Shown here one piece after another: positions 50,670-62,636 of a stretch of DNA of 64,000 nucleotides (position 1 is its first letter; every line of letters begins with the position of its first letter). The notes under the pieces were generated by a model. It was not told the DNA's origin. It searched no databases and saw only the letters and a list, made by a program, of their open reading frames with translations. The position numbers were made by a program, and so were the translations under genes. Origin of the DNA: Epiperipatus broadwayi (taxonomy: Eukaryota > Onychophora > Udeonychophora > Euonychophora > Peripatidae); assembly GCA_028023455.1 (NCBI GenBank), contig JAQFVV010000050.1, forward strand, positions 984,411 through 1,048,410, in the 5' to 3' direction.

Positions 50670-50735
50670 AGGCAAAACTCTCCACACAGTAAGGTGACTC
50701 AGTGCAATAATAACAGTTAAAATCAAGCATAAAAA
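50670..50735. repeat. Family F, end fragment
   Basis: 'ggcaaaactctccacacag' and 'taaggtgactcagtgcaata' match the outer end of family F. Confidence 0.45.
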
Positions 50736-51192
50736 ATGGTGATCATGTGATGTTTATTATTCCTTTACTAAAAAAACTTGGAGTACCAGCAATTTGAAAT
50801 CAATTATACAAATATTTATCAATGTTTGTATTCATTTGAAACTTACAATGTGTCTTAAAAACAAATTTATTGTAATGTTTTGAATAAGTTGTTTAGGGGT
50901 AGGAAAAGATGCCATTTCATTTATTAGTTTATACCTGTTAGCATAATTTCATACTGCACTATTTTGTGGATATAATTTCAAAATTGCTTTTATGATAGTA
51001 AAAATACCATATCTATACCAATATTGTTGAAGTGCTAGCATGCTACGATAGCAAACCATAGTATAACTTTTTTAATATTGTACAGACTTGATTTTAAATT
51101 CATTCCCTCTAATTCTTTTATAAAAAAAAGGACATGAGAGTGGGAGAAAATGTTATCATCACATGACAACCTACATGCTTACATAAACTGTT
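50736..51192. other. No gene seen
   Basis: Nothing recognised. Confidence 0.45.
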
Positions 51193-51945
51193 AAAACAAT
51201 AGCAAAAATTTTTTCCTAGACAATAGTGCCACCTAGTGCAAGCTCTAATAGTCAATAGATGTATAAAGTTGTGAGCATAATAATCCCTATCCAGTACTTT
51301 CTAATCCAACTAGTTCTAGCTTATAGCTTTTGTGAGTGAGAAGCTTTGGATTTGAAATAACTGCACCTGAATTTTGGGATCATATGTATCACTTCTCCAG
51401 AATCTATCTTATACCATTTTTACTTAACTATAAGGGTATTAATCCAATTGAAAACACATTAACATTTTCAATCCAAATTAATCTGCTTGTATAATCATAC
51501 AGATATAAAAACAGTTCAATATCTATATATTTTGGTGCCTTTGGTGTTTAAAACCATAATCATCTTTATCCTTTGTCTAACCTAGCCCAAAAATAAAAGT
51601 GATTGAAGAGACTAAAATATATAGATAGTGAAGTGCTTTCGGATCAGTCTGAATATATAGGCAGATTAGCTTGGATTGAAAACATTAGAGTGTTATTAGT
51701 TTGGGCTCATAGTTAAGAAAAAAAAGGTATAAAATAGGTACTGGAGAAGAGGTGAATTAGATCCAAAGATACAAGAGCATTACTCCCACTTTCAAAACTT
51801 TTCTTTTAATGAAAGCCATAAGCCAGAAATTAGTCTGAGACTATCAGATTGGAAAGCATTAGATAGGGATTATGATGCACACAACCTACTAGGAGCTATT
51901 AATTACTAGAGCTTACACTAGGTGTCACTAGTTTGGGTGATTTTT
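51193..51945. mobile_element. Family F fold-back element
   Basis: Left arm 51193-51590 and right arm about 51600-51945 are inverted copies: 'gtgccacctagtgcaagctc' on the left against 'agagcttacactaggtgtcac' on the right, with 'tatctatatattttggtgcc' near the centre matched by 'aaaatatatagatagtg'. The arms have diverged by perhaps a fifth, so this is old. It has no coding capacity. The CACCTAGTG end phrase is shared by all family F copies. It looks like a MITE or fold-back element; the superfamily is unknown. Confidence 0.75.
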
Positions 51946-54192
51946 TTTAATGTTACTAGAATAGAATATTCTTGAAGCACTAAATTTCTAACATTTAATG
52001 ATCAGCTAGAATAAATAAATGTTTGACATTTGTCATTTTTATAGAGAAAAACACTACTAAACGTCTGATTTTGTTATATTTTATATAGATGAAAGTTGAG
52101 AACACCTATTATTAAAATGTTTCTCCATAGATATATGGACAACACACTACTGGTTATGATAACTGTTATATTTGGTATTTGAAATGATCTAATATTAAAA
52201 TAATCAAATGATATTGTTTGGGAGTTCATAAAAAGGTCAATCTCCAAAAATTGTAGAACTGGGTAGTGATTCATGTTTCCAGAGGCTTTCCTACTAATAT
52301 CGAGCAAAACCCGGATGTGTGAATATTGTATCAAGTACCAATATTCGGCCCAGAGATTAATGACGTAAGCCATCAAATGATAGTATTGATGATCTTAATA
52401 AATGGTTATTTTCGAAACGGGTAAAATTTAGTAATGATGATTTGATTGGCCGGATTGTTTAATCTTTATTTGGTATAATTATTTTATAAATCGAATTTAT
52501 ATATATGTGTGTCTAATTTAATTTTTTTTCTTCAAATTATTATTTATTGTTTCTTTTGAATTTTCTTCCACGATTTGTAGACATATAAGATTATTCGTAT
52601 TTTTTTTATATGTTATTTACTAAGAAAATACATTAATTCTTTTGTTGTGTTTTTTTTAACCTTGAATTGAAAATTAGAAGTCTTGAAACTAACTTACTCT
52701 GCCTACTTTGATTTTTCTATTCATAAGACTTCTTATAATTAAGATCGTTTGTAAAGACTCTTGATTAGCATTCAGCTTATAATTTAATGAATAAGATAAA
52801 ATTGGCAATCATTAAACCATTACATTTCTCTCATTGAACGTCATTACAGGAAAACATTTGGTCTTAATACAGTTCTAATGATGATGAGTAGGTCTAACTG
52901 GTGGCAATAATGAGGGCGCTGATAATTTGGGATTTTATTTTTATAAAAATTGCGATTATAGCTTTTATTTCATAGATCTTTTTTACCATTAAAAATAGTT
53001 AATGAAATGTTTATTTTAAAAATAGCTTTTCAAAAAATCACTTCAAATCAACGATTAATTATCGTTAGTTTTTATTTTGTTTCGTTCAACTTTTTCTTCC
53101 ATTAGTTATTATATTATGGGATGTAAAATAAGCTTTTATTGATTTAAAGGTAAAGAAGCCAACATTTTGAGTATTTTTACAAGCATTATCGATTTTTTTT
53201 TTTTTTTAAGAAAAAATATTTTTCTTTCTGACATTTTTTTTTAATTATGGTACATTGAAATTTTAATCTGACAGACAGAAAAATGAAAATAACATTTATT
53301 ATTTTATAGAAATTAAATCATACATATAATTTATTTTCTCAATATATATATGCTTTAACCATCGTAGAATAAATATTAGTTGCTCGGTTGTCATAGGCAA
53401 GAAAATATTGCATCACTCTATAGCATGTACATATTTCAGGTGACAAACAGATCTCTTAGGATAAATCCAAGCATTAGCATTCTTAAACATATCACAATCT
53501 CTTTCCTTACATTCATATCAGAAAATTGACTGGTCTGATATTAATGGTAAATATTCTTCCCTGCAGTCATTTTATTTTACAAAATGTTAATTTCCCAAAT
53601 GTTTTTGCATAATTCAAATATATATATAATTTAAATACTTCAAATGAACAATGATTTAGTAACATGTGACAAGTGTATTCTTCTGCCATGCCTATAACCT
53701 AGTATTCAAATATAGTGGTTCTTTTAACTTCTTGAACTGTGACATATTTATTTGTACTATCTAATGGCAGTTTTATAAGCTGTTAACATTTGAGTTTAGT
53801 ATTAAACCACTATTCTAGATCAGAATATAATAAAATGATATGATATGGTTGAAATATATGTTTACATATGAAACAAATTCTAAAAAAAATATTTTAACAT
53901 TGCAAATATTAAAAATTTAAAATCATAATAAAAATAAAAATGCTTTCATCATTCAATGGTTGGAAGGAGTAGATTCATATAAGAACAACAAAATCTTTTT
54001 TATTGACATTTATAGTTAAAGTGTGAAAGAATAAAAGCCAATACCTAATAAATTAATCTGACAGAGTGTTAAAGATGATATAGTAGCAAGTAGTTTAAAA
54101 AGGCAAGTTTATCAAAACTTACTAATTTACTTTGTTAACACGATACTTAACTTATCTTCTATTTTAAAAAAAATAAAACATACATAACAACA
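51946..54192. other. Long stretch without a gene
   Basis: AT-rich. A 100-codon minus frame at 52074-52376 has a somewhat protein-like look (VINLWAEYWYLIQYSHIRVL) but no recognisable domain, and I treat it as unsupported. Confidence 0.45.
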
Positions 54193-54365
54193 AAAGGAAA
54201 AAAAAAACAACAAAAGGAAAATAAAGGAAGATATGCTAATATACAAATACAAACAAGATGTAATTAACAGACAGGCAGCAAATATTAAAATCACAGAATT
54301 GTGGAATGGTTAGCCTTTCAAAGTGTTAGTTGACAAAGACTACGAGGATAGTCGAAAATGCTCCT
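54193..54365 (+). mobile_element. PLE 3' end (family E)
   Basis: A broken plus-strand frame gives KRKIKEDMLI-like text and then NRQAANIKITELWN, the conserved C-terminal end of PLE proteins. It is followed within about 20 bp by a hammerhead-like motif. The 5' part is missing. The frame is interrupted, so this is a dead tail. Confidence 0.65.
54330..54357 (+). ncRNA. Hammerhead-like motif in PLE-E tail
   Basis: TTGACAA, then a perfect five-pair stem GACTA/TAGTC with loop CGAGGA, then GAAA. The stem and GAAA box are intact; the CUGAUGA box has changed. It occupies the same place relative to the protein end as in PLE-C. Confidence 0.4.
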
Positions 54366-54626
54366 AAGTGGATAAAAATTTTAAAGTTATAGTTTACATA
54401 TATCTCATTACTGTATTTATAAATATTGAATTATGAGATTACATATATGTATATTAAATAAGTATGCAATCATATATATTATTATTTTTTAATAATTATT
54501 ACACAATTATTGTGTGAAAACAATTGTTAATCTTAATAAACTTTGCAAAAGAAATCAAGGTTTTAGTCATTCAAAAAATTTCATTGAGCCACCATTTTGC
54601 AAAGCATGTGAAATCCGATAATTATA

Positions 54627-54890
54627 TGTTCAACTATTTCCATCATCTAATATTAAGTATTAAATATCTTTAGAAAAACTTAACTCTATTTAAATATTCC
54701 ATCCAATTGTTAGTAATAGCACACAGGTTAGTATTTGCATTAAACTGTGTGCTATTACTAACAGTTGAATATAATTGGAATATTTAAAAAAAAACATTTT
54801 TTAAAGACATTCAATACTTGATATTAGATTAGGGAAATAGTCCAATATATAAATACAACTATATATATCATCATCATAAGCCTTCTGAAA
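54627..54890. mobile_element. Miniature PLE-A palindrome (terminal repeats only)
   Basis: Left arm 'ctatttccatcatctaatat...aacttaac...ccaattgttagtaatagcac' is inverted on the right as 'tgtgctattactaacagttg...gatattagatt.gggaaatagtcc', ending with the outer terminal 'catcatcataagccttctga'. It contains no tRNA-like or coding part. Confidence 0.8.
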
Positions 54891-55153
54891 AACATATATC
54901 AAGGTTTGATCAGAATAGTTTAAGTCACCACATTTTCAATTATTCTTATGTCTAGATTTTTTTTAAAAATTAAAATATCAGAATAAAATATATTTGAAAT
55001 TTTATGATTAAAAAAAAATAGTAAAAATATCAATAGTTGGGTGAGAAAGTAAGTTGATTACCGCACTATTTCTCAATTACTCCCAATGAGATACTTGCTT
55101 TGAAGAAATATCAGACAAATATATTTTCAGTTGGTAGTAAATTTTCAAATAAG

Positions 55154-55169
55154 ATTAGTTAAGATGTTT
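55154..55169. repeat. Target-site duplication, left copy (55.2-kb element)
   Basis: ATTAGTTAAGATGTTT recurs at 55547-55562. Confidence 0.85.
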
Positions 55170-55546
55170 TTCTGAAGGTTTATGATGATGGTGTTTTAGT
55201 TGTATTAATAAAGTGGAGAAATCAGGAGGAACTCCATAGATAAGTATATGAAATTTCTATTCCCTGTTGCCTTTGGCAGGATGGCTCAGTTTGTTAGAGC
55301 ATTACCTTAAAATTCGATACTTTTAAGAATGTAAAAGTTCAGGTTCGATTCCCATGCTAGTAATGTCAGTCCGGCAACACCTGAAGAAGAGGGGAGAATA
55401 ATACTTTGTGAAACATTGTGCATATACTAACCTGTGGGTTATTATTAATAGTTGAATGTATTTGGAATATTTAAATAAAATTAAATTTTTTTAAAGACAT
55501 TTAATACTCATATTAGATGATGGAATTAGTCCAATACATAAATACA
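55170..55546 (+). mobile_element. Short SINE-like PLE-A derivative with 16-bp target duplication
   Basis: 377 bp. It starts with the PLE-A outer terminal piece (TTCTGAAGGTTTATGATGAT), jumps directly to the last codons of the GIY-YIG frame (AAGTGGAGAAATCAGGAGGA), and then keeps the tRNA-like segment (GGCAGGATGGCTCAGTTTG, B box GGTTCGATTCC, about 55277-55355), the hammerhead-like region (CTGAAGA at 55381, stem degraded), and the inverted terminal repeat. The perfect 16-bp flanking duplication shows it inserted as a unit. It carries no protein and must have been moved in trans. Confidence 0.85.
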
Positions 55547-55562
55547 ATTAGTTAAGATGTTT
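55547..55562. repeat. Target-site duplication, right copy (55.2-kb element)
   Basis: Perfect repeat of 55154-55169. Confidence 0.85.
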
Positions 55563-56693
55563 ATTTGATATAGCTGTTACACAGAAATCTCATTAGCTAT
55601 TTAAAGATAAGTTAATACATGAACATCTAGTTTTAAAACAATATGAAAAACTCTAATAACTACATAAATGGTTCACCCACTGAGTGTTGTTTTTAACTTA
55701 ATTTATTTGTGGAAATTACATGAATTGTCATATTTCTCTAGCTTTTAGCTAACACCATGGACAAGATTGCAATAGTTAGAAGCTCAAACCTAAACTTCTC
55801 TACTAATATAATTATATATTACTGATTGATTTAAATAAAAATTGTATTTATCAATAAAGTATAACTTATCTAGGACACAGTATTGTTCATTAAATATCTA
55901 TGAACTTCAGCTAGTTAATGAAATTAAGTTTTAAAACATCAAAATTTCATTTACAAAATAATATGTTCTTGATAGGATGTTTCTTATTTAACTTTTTTTT
56001 TTCTCCAGATGGTCACGCTTCGTTTGAAATTTCTAGAAAGTAAATTTGTGTTTGTTTTCCCCTGGTGAAAATCTTGCTAAAATTCACATATATTTATTTT
56101 CTAATATTTTAAACACACAAAAATTAAAAATATGGTAGGAACATTGAATAGGCGGTCCATCAAAGTATCTCAAGCTCTAGGAATGATGGGTAACTATTGC
56201 ATATTTTGCACTCTATTAAAAATATATCAATTACAGTTAACATTTAATAATGTCATTCTAAACCAGTAAAGACATTTCAAATGATGGTTCTGCAGCATAT
56301 AGCTATTAGCAACTGGTTTCAAATTAGGTAACTATAATGTCCATGTGTACCATATAATTTTTCTTAGTTAAAAATATAACTTCTATCTGGTTACTCAAGT
56401 TGTGCTCTTAGTAGTTTCATAATATTCCAAAAAGAAAGTACTATATTATCTGCCTAGAAAAAAGGCATGAAAGTTTTATTTATTGACTAGAGTGCTGATT
56501 AGACACAAACCAGTGTTCAGAGAGACTGATTTATGTTTATTAACCAAAATATGTAATGTGCTCTACAAACTTCACCTTGTTTATTTTTATTTAGGAATGT
56601 TATCTGATATGCCAGTTTCTGCAATATCTTTCTACATTCATGCTTTGACTTTGTGATCAGATAAGGAGAAATTATAATGATATACCTAGTTTT
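55563..56693. other. No gene seen
   Basis: Nothing recognised. Part of it may be a further decayed 5' section of the hAT element that follows. Confidence 0.4.
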
Positions 56694-57092
56694 ATGGATT
56701 ATCATTGTACTATACATCAGCATGCCTTGTGTTCAAAAGTATTGAAATTTAATCATGTTATGAGTGTTGCCTTCAAAATTGTTAATAAAATAAGATCAAA
56801 AACCTTGTTACTTCATCAATTCTGGGATTTGCTAAGGAATGTGAGAGTGAACATAGTGAATTGTTATTACATACTGACATAAGGTGGTTAAGTCGAGCAA
56901 AATTTTTAAATCAGATTCAGAGAACTTCTACCACAAATAAGATCATTTTTGGAAACTAAAGGTGATTCATATTCAGAGCTGAATGACAAAAAATGGCTTT
57001 GTGACCTTGCCCTTTTCTGTGATATTACAGAAAACCTAAATAACTTAAATGTAGAACTACAAGAAAGAAATAAGACAATAGTAGTGGTCAAA
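56694..57092 (+). pseudogene. hAT-type transposase fragment
   Basis: Plus-strand pieces read DYHCTIHQHALCSKVLKF then NHVMSVAFKIVNKIRSK, a frameshift into TDIRWLSRAKFLNQ, then a return to LPQIRSFLETKGDSYSELND and KKWLCDLAFFCDITENLNNL ending at TGA 57090-57092. This order, with the CxIHQ and RWLSR landmarks, is the central catalytic-domain region of the hAT transposases that also gave rise to SCAND3/GTF2IRD2-like domesticated genes. The N-terminal BED zinc finger and the C-terminal dimerisation domain are absent, and one shift plus several stops show it is dead. No terminal inverted repeats are found. Confidence 0.85.
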
Positions 57093-57902
57093 TGAAATAG
57101 GAATATGTATGTAAATTATAATAAGGGAACAACTTCTTAAAGTTATACTAATGTTGATTATGGGAACTCATGGTGATGTGAGACAATATGTAGATTTATA
57201 ATTAAGAGTAAAGGTGTATATCTACCTGAGTGCATAATTACACTTTAACAAAATTATAAATGAGTGTTCAAGTTATTATAACCTTAATGCTTCCAATGAG
57301 TTCAAGAAGGTTTAAAAAGGTTAAGATTTCCATAAATTGGTGAAGCTATAATTTTAAATAGTACTAACTATTTTCCCTCAATTATATCTATTTGAATATA
57401 GTTAAACCTAAAATGCAATAATTAACAAATATAATTATAGTAATACCAATGATCAAATATGATTTATAAATTTGCCATCCATATAAATTGCTTAATAATG
57501 AAGTGTTCACAAAATATTCCCACGATGATTCAAATATTCCATATTAATAGCACAACAATACGATATGTTATGGTGAGATTCATGATAACAAAGTAGTATA
57601 GATCCTATTGTATGTGCCAAAAAATAACATTCATTTACTATTCATGTATATAATCATTATATACTGGATTAGCCAATAAATAAACAAGTATCTATACAAT
57701 TTGTTTTTTTTTATTTCTATATACATATTATCATAATGTTTTAATTTATTCCTGCATTATATAATATTTCTTTCTCAAAATAATACATGCAAGTCAAGTA
57801 ACTATATGTAGGATCCAGCGATTTAATAATAAATGATTAGAGATGATGCATTGGTATTATACATTGTTGAAATGAATCAAGATTGGCTTTTATGAATAAT
57901 CC
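57093..57902. other. No gene seen
   Basis: AT-rich sequence with no recognised feature. Confidence 0.45.
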
Positions 57903-58262
57903 TTCATCATCATCATTATCAACCATTATGAATCCACTGCAGGATGAAGGTCTCTCCAAGTTTAATCCATCTTCTCTGATCTTTAGCTTCTCTTCTCCAC
58001 AACACCCCTGCACATTTTCTTATTTCATCCATCCATCTCACATGTGGTCTCTTTCTGGGTCTTTTACAATCTCTTGGAATCCAGTTTAAAATTTCAATTA
58101 TCCATCTATTATCATCTCTTCTAGCAATATGTCCAGCCCAACTCCATTTCAATCTTTTAATTTTTTCAATAAGGTCAGTAACACCTGTTTGTTGTCTTAC
58201 CCATACATTGCGTTTTCGATCTCTTCTTGTTACTCCCAACATACATCTCTCCATACTCCTTA
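57903..58262 (-). pseudogene. RTE-like retrotransposon 3' end with open reading frame
   Basis: The best-preserved RTE tail here. The frame is open for about 115 codons from SMERCMLGVTRRDRKRNVW through TDLIEKIKRLKWSWAGHIAR, RDDNRW, IPRDCKRPRKRPHVRW, DEIRKCAGVLW and DQRRWIKLGETFILQ to the stop at 57919. The 3' side runs into a (GAT)-type tail (catcatcatcattatcaacc on the plus strand). Upstream of about 58262 the similarity stops, marking 5' truncation, so the RT and endonuclease domains are missing and the first 36 codons of the open frame (to 58368) are unrelated. Confidence 0.9.
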
Positions 58263-60319
58263 GTGATATGTATATTTTTAACACATTCATTAATTTTCTG
58301 TTTATGTTAAAAAAATTGATATTTGATATGAACTGTTTGGTCATATCTGATGAAATCACGCAAATCACAAATATTACGGTGAAATAACAAATAGGCCATT
58401 ACTTTATTTGGAAATTTGACCAGGTTTCTTAGGCTTTCATCACATAGAGTAGCATTTTATAATTATGTACATCATTATTACCTAGAATACACTAAAGATT
58501 GCTAAAGTATGCTTTCTTCTATGATGAATAAAGGTATTTAAAAGTAAAGATTAAAATAAAGTATATTACTTTAAATTTTATTGATAATTACTTGCCACCC
58601 ATTTATATATCCATTCTGTTGTTTAATAATGATATACCATTTGTAGCTATGGCTATGCATGGCCTCATGATTTTCTTTATAAAATTCTTATTAAGCAATT
58701 TATTATTGTTAAACATTATTTACACTTGTATATAACAGATTACAAATAAGAATCGTGTAAATTAATAAATGTATAAGTTGACTAGATTCATGAGTATGTC
58801 TAAGAATATAAATGTAAGTAAATGATAGTTATCAGTTTCTGATTACAGTAATGAGCTATTTTTGATATATATATATATGACCAGTGTCTGATACTGTTTT
58901 GGTTCAAAAAGGGATTTATCCATACGGTACATATCTTCCCACTAATGAAAAAAATTTTTTTTAATAATAATGCTTAGGTTAAACTCAGAATGGAATATTA
59001 GCATAGAATGTCTCTATATATTCCTTTGAATTTAACCATTAAATGTTAACTGGTGGTTACTGGTGTTGAAATTTGAGGTCCCTATCTAACCTCGGGTTTC
59101 TCATTATTTTATTTAACTATATCAGGGACACAATAGATTCAAGCCCTGATTTAAGCATGGTCAGTGAGAGTTGTTGTATATACAAATACTCTCTAAACTT
59201 AAGTGATTCACTGAAAGTTTTCAAACTCTTATTGACAGGTGAGTCTGCGAAGATTTATAATATTTAAGAAATAAAGCATTTTCATAGGTTGACTTCCACT
59301 TGAATAATTTTAACTATACATACAAAATTTTTTATAGCTCCACCTCAAAACTATACAAAATATTTATTTTAGTGACCCTAACTGTATAAAAATAGGCTGT
59401 TTCATGATGCCAAAAAATATCTTTACAAAGATCGCTATTAATACTAAAATGAAGGTTATCAACTTCAATAGTGAACTAGATATGTGAACAACAAACAAAA
59501 TATAATACATTATGCCTAAACTTACTTCTAATGTAAAGCAAAATGAACAACAGTCAATCAAACCACAATTTAATTTTTTAAGGGGTGCTTTATGTTGTAA
59601 GTTAAGTTGTGCAGAATATGGTCACTAACTAGGGACCCTTGGTTTGGATAGCTTCAAAAAATGCAGGAAATCTCTATTGAGTATTCTCTGATAAAGTCAA
59701 AATTCATCAATAATTATTATTTTCATTGACATTTCATTCTTCCAGCTACTTTGTAGTGAGCCCAGGATATCCTTCTACTGGTGATTCATTATCAAGCTAT
59801 CTAAAATTTCTGAGCACCATCCCTCTTCCACAGTTTAACTGACTCCTCGAAGAAAAGGCTCTCCAATGCTATACTACTGTGCTAATTCATGATGCAAACA
59901 CAGAGTACATTCCATACTATATCCCTAGCTGCAAATATCTACTCACTATCAATGATCAATATAGTTTTATTATTACCTATAAGGTCTATTTGACCATTAA
60001 ACAGATTTACTTGTAATCTGAAAAGCTTTAAAGTATTAACTGAATAAGTTTTACACAAACACACTTGTATTGGGGTATATTTACAACAAAGAAAGTATAT
60101 CCTTTCACCAATCCTTGTCACCATAAATATAGTAATGGGACTAACAACAATAACAAAATGATTCAATGTCCCTGGAATTTTAATCATTTAATTCCTCTTT
60201 TCGAGGAATACCATCTCCATGAAGCATACAAACGAAAAAAATAGACTCAATTTATTTAACAACTGATATAATGGAAAATTCTAATACACAAAATATATTA
60301 ACACAAACTTTAATCCTTC
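58263..60319. other. No gene recognised
   Basis: AT-rich, then slightly richer in G+C from 59600 to 60240. At 59230-59246 'cttattgacag' is followed by GTGAGT, a perfect splice-donor context, at the end of a 60-codon plus frame, but no acceptor-bounded exon can be defended. Confidence 0.4.
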
Positions 60320-60343
60320 GGGGTGGGGGGTAGGGTAGGGTGG
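60320..60343 (+). other. G-quadruplex-forming motif
   Basis: GGGGTGGGGGGTAGGGTAGG followed by GTGG contains at least four runs of three or more G separated by one or two bases, isolated in a very AT-rich region. It could fold as a G-quadruplex in DNA or in a plus-strand transcript. The TAGGG units resemble telomere repeats, but there are only two. Confidence 0.75.
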
Positions 60344-60564
60344 CAACAGAAATTTATGAGGTAGGATGTTTATCTGTCAAATTCTTCTACTTTGTTCATC
60401 TACAACATCTGAATGAGAGTTCTCCCCATATTGAGAGTAGATTCGTTTAATTTTCAGTAAAAACCTCTCAAATAGTGTTTTATAATCATTACGGGTGCAG
60501 AGGAAATGAAACTGAGGCAATTTATGAGCCATAATACTCACATGTCAATTTATTTCATAACCTC
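60344..60564. other. No gene seen
   Basis: Nothing recognised. Confidence 0.4.
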
Positions 60565-60690
60565 TTTTTCTCTTATTCATACACGTATAAAATGAATAAG
60601 TGTGTGGTCATGTGTATCGGGTGTATGAGATAGAGTGGATCGTTGAGGGGAGCTTGAAAGTCTCTGTTTAAATTCTCTATATTACATTTA
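60565..60690. repeat. Family G, arm fragment
   Basis: 'gagcttgaaagtctctgttt' and the preceding 'gagtggatcgttgagggg' match the outer part of the palindrome at 18275-18535. Confidence 0.5.
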
Positions 60691-62636
60691 GACTTCAGAT
60701 ATACAAAATATACTTGCATTTAAAATATTAAAATCATTTAATTTATAATATTTTGTTAAAGCATCAATAACAAAATCTTAATTCACTTTGACAAATGCTT
60801 TTCCAAATTCAACAATGTACAAATCCAATGTATATATTTATACACACACGCAAATTCAATCCAACTAATAAAAAATATTTTATTAATAAAAAGGTTCATT
60901 GATTTATAAAAAGATTCAATAAATGTTTGCTCACAATTTCCATCTCTTACCTTAATCAAAAGTTTGCTTAATATGTCAGTACTGCGCTTTTTATCTAACC
61001 GTAATTAAACTTTTACTCAATTTTGTGAAAAGAAAAAAAAAGTATTACAATATTATGTTTAATAAAAATTTTATACATATAAAAAAGTACAATCTGTACA
61101 ACTGTTTTTATTTTCCCACGATTCCCTGCAGAGTTGTAAAACATGGTATAAAATAAATGCTAATAAAAACATCTAATAAAATATAACACGATGTAGTAAC
61201 AGCTGACAAGATGTAAGGTCGCAATTAAAATTAAATTTATTGTAATAATAAAACTTTTAAAACAAAATGCAGATATTAAATATTCAATGCACACATACTT
61301 ATCAAAGACCAGAATGACTGGTGATCTAAGGTGTTTTTTTATAAGATTTAATTGAACATAAAGAGCAATTATTACCATCATCATCTATCACATAGATGTG
61401 ACGATTTTAATTATAAAAAACAGCAGGAAAAAAAAGGAATAAAATACAATAAAGATGAGTTTAGCAATGGCTATACAAACATTGCAAAGCTCATGTTGTC
61501 CAGTTATTCTGTTTATTTCATATTTTGTGACGCTAGCTTTTAATTTCTGCAACACATTTTTTTTTCTGAAATAGTTCAACATTATGTTAATTATAGATGT
61601 CCAATAAATTCCACCCTCAGCCTATTTTCCCAATAAAAACAATCATAATTATACTTCTTTGTCTTGAGATAAATTTTTACTATGGAAATATGCTAATGTC
61701 AGTACGAATACATTTTTAAGATCTTTTGCCATTCATTCGTTTTACTTTATCAATCCAATGAAGTGTGATTTTACACTGTGACAGCCAGTACGCCGAAGGA
61801 TAGACTAACTGAATTTTAGATTTTGCAATCATGTTTTTAGAACATAATGAAGTATGTTTAAATACAACTGAAGATTAATTTAATATTAAGTAGTTGTTAA
61901 ATACGAGGCTTGGCCCTTCCTTTTGATTAGTTATAGTGATTTCAAAATAGTTTACAGTTGTCTGGGTTACGCTATATCAGTAAATGATATACTTATATGC
62001 AATCAATGCTAAAGTATGGGATAGCTCATTCTACACTTGCTGACAGTTAGTTCACATATAGCTCACTGGGGGGAGGGGGTTCAGTACTTCCGCATTATTG
62101 AAGCATTTTTAAATAAAGTTTTTCTATTACTTCGTAAGTAATCGTAACCGCATTCCCTCGCAATAAATTGAATAAAATAATAGCTGAATATATACTTAAT
62201 GTAGATAATTACATCATCATAATAAAATACTTTGATCCTTTAATTTGTTAAATATCAACAATAGATTGGAGTCGGTATTGCAATTCAATATATAATTTTG
62301 CTGTTTGCAGAGAGAATGAGAATCAAATTAATTAAAAAGTTGCTGACTGAAAGATAAAGGACTACAATTTTTCTAGCAATAATTATTAAAGTATTTTACG
62401 CCATAATATGTTGTATTCATAACAGTATATACTCTCTTGCATAGTCACTATGAAAGGACAAAGATAACACAATCATCGGCATAGTGTAAATTCAGAAGCT
62501 AAATAGATAAAATTGTAATCATATATTCTAATTACGTGTTGAAGTTTTAAAAATAAAGCACACGACTTTTTAAAAATATTTAATTTTTCTTCATCAGATT
62601 ATTATAAATTTATTAAACGCATATTGATTACGTAAG
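60691..62636. other. No gene seen
   Basis: AT-rich. A G-rich run (GGGGGGAGGGGG) lies near 62068. Overlapping frames at 61352-61582 on both strands show no recognised domain. Confidence 0.5.

Noticed and set aside
52074-52376. 100-codon minus-strand ORF
   Set aside because: No recognisable domain and no supporting context; likely chance.
57883-58089. 68-codon plus-strand ORF
   Set aside because: Antisense shadow of the RTE tail at 57903-58262.
59073-59267. Exon ending at a perfect CAG/GTGAGT donor
   Set aside because: No matching acceptor and no recognisable protein; a donor consensus of this length can occur by chance in a window this long.
60320-60343. Interstitial telomere array
   Set aside because: Only two TAGGG units are present, too few to call telomeric repeat.
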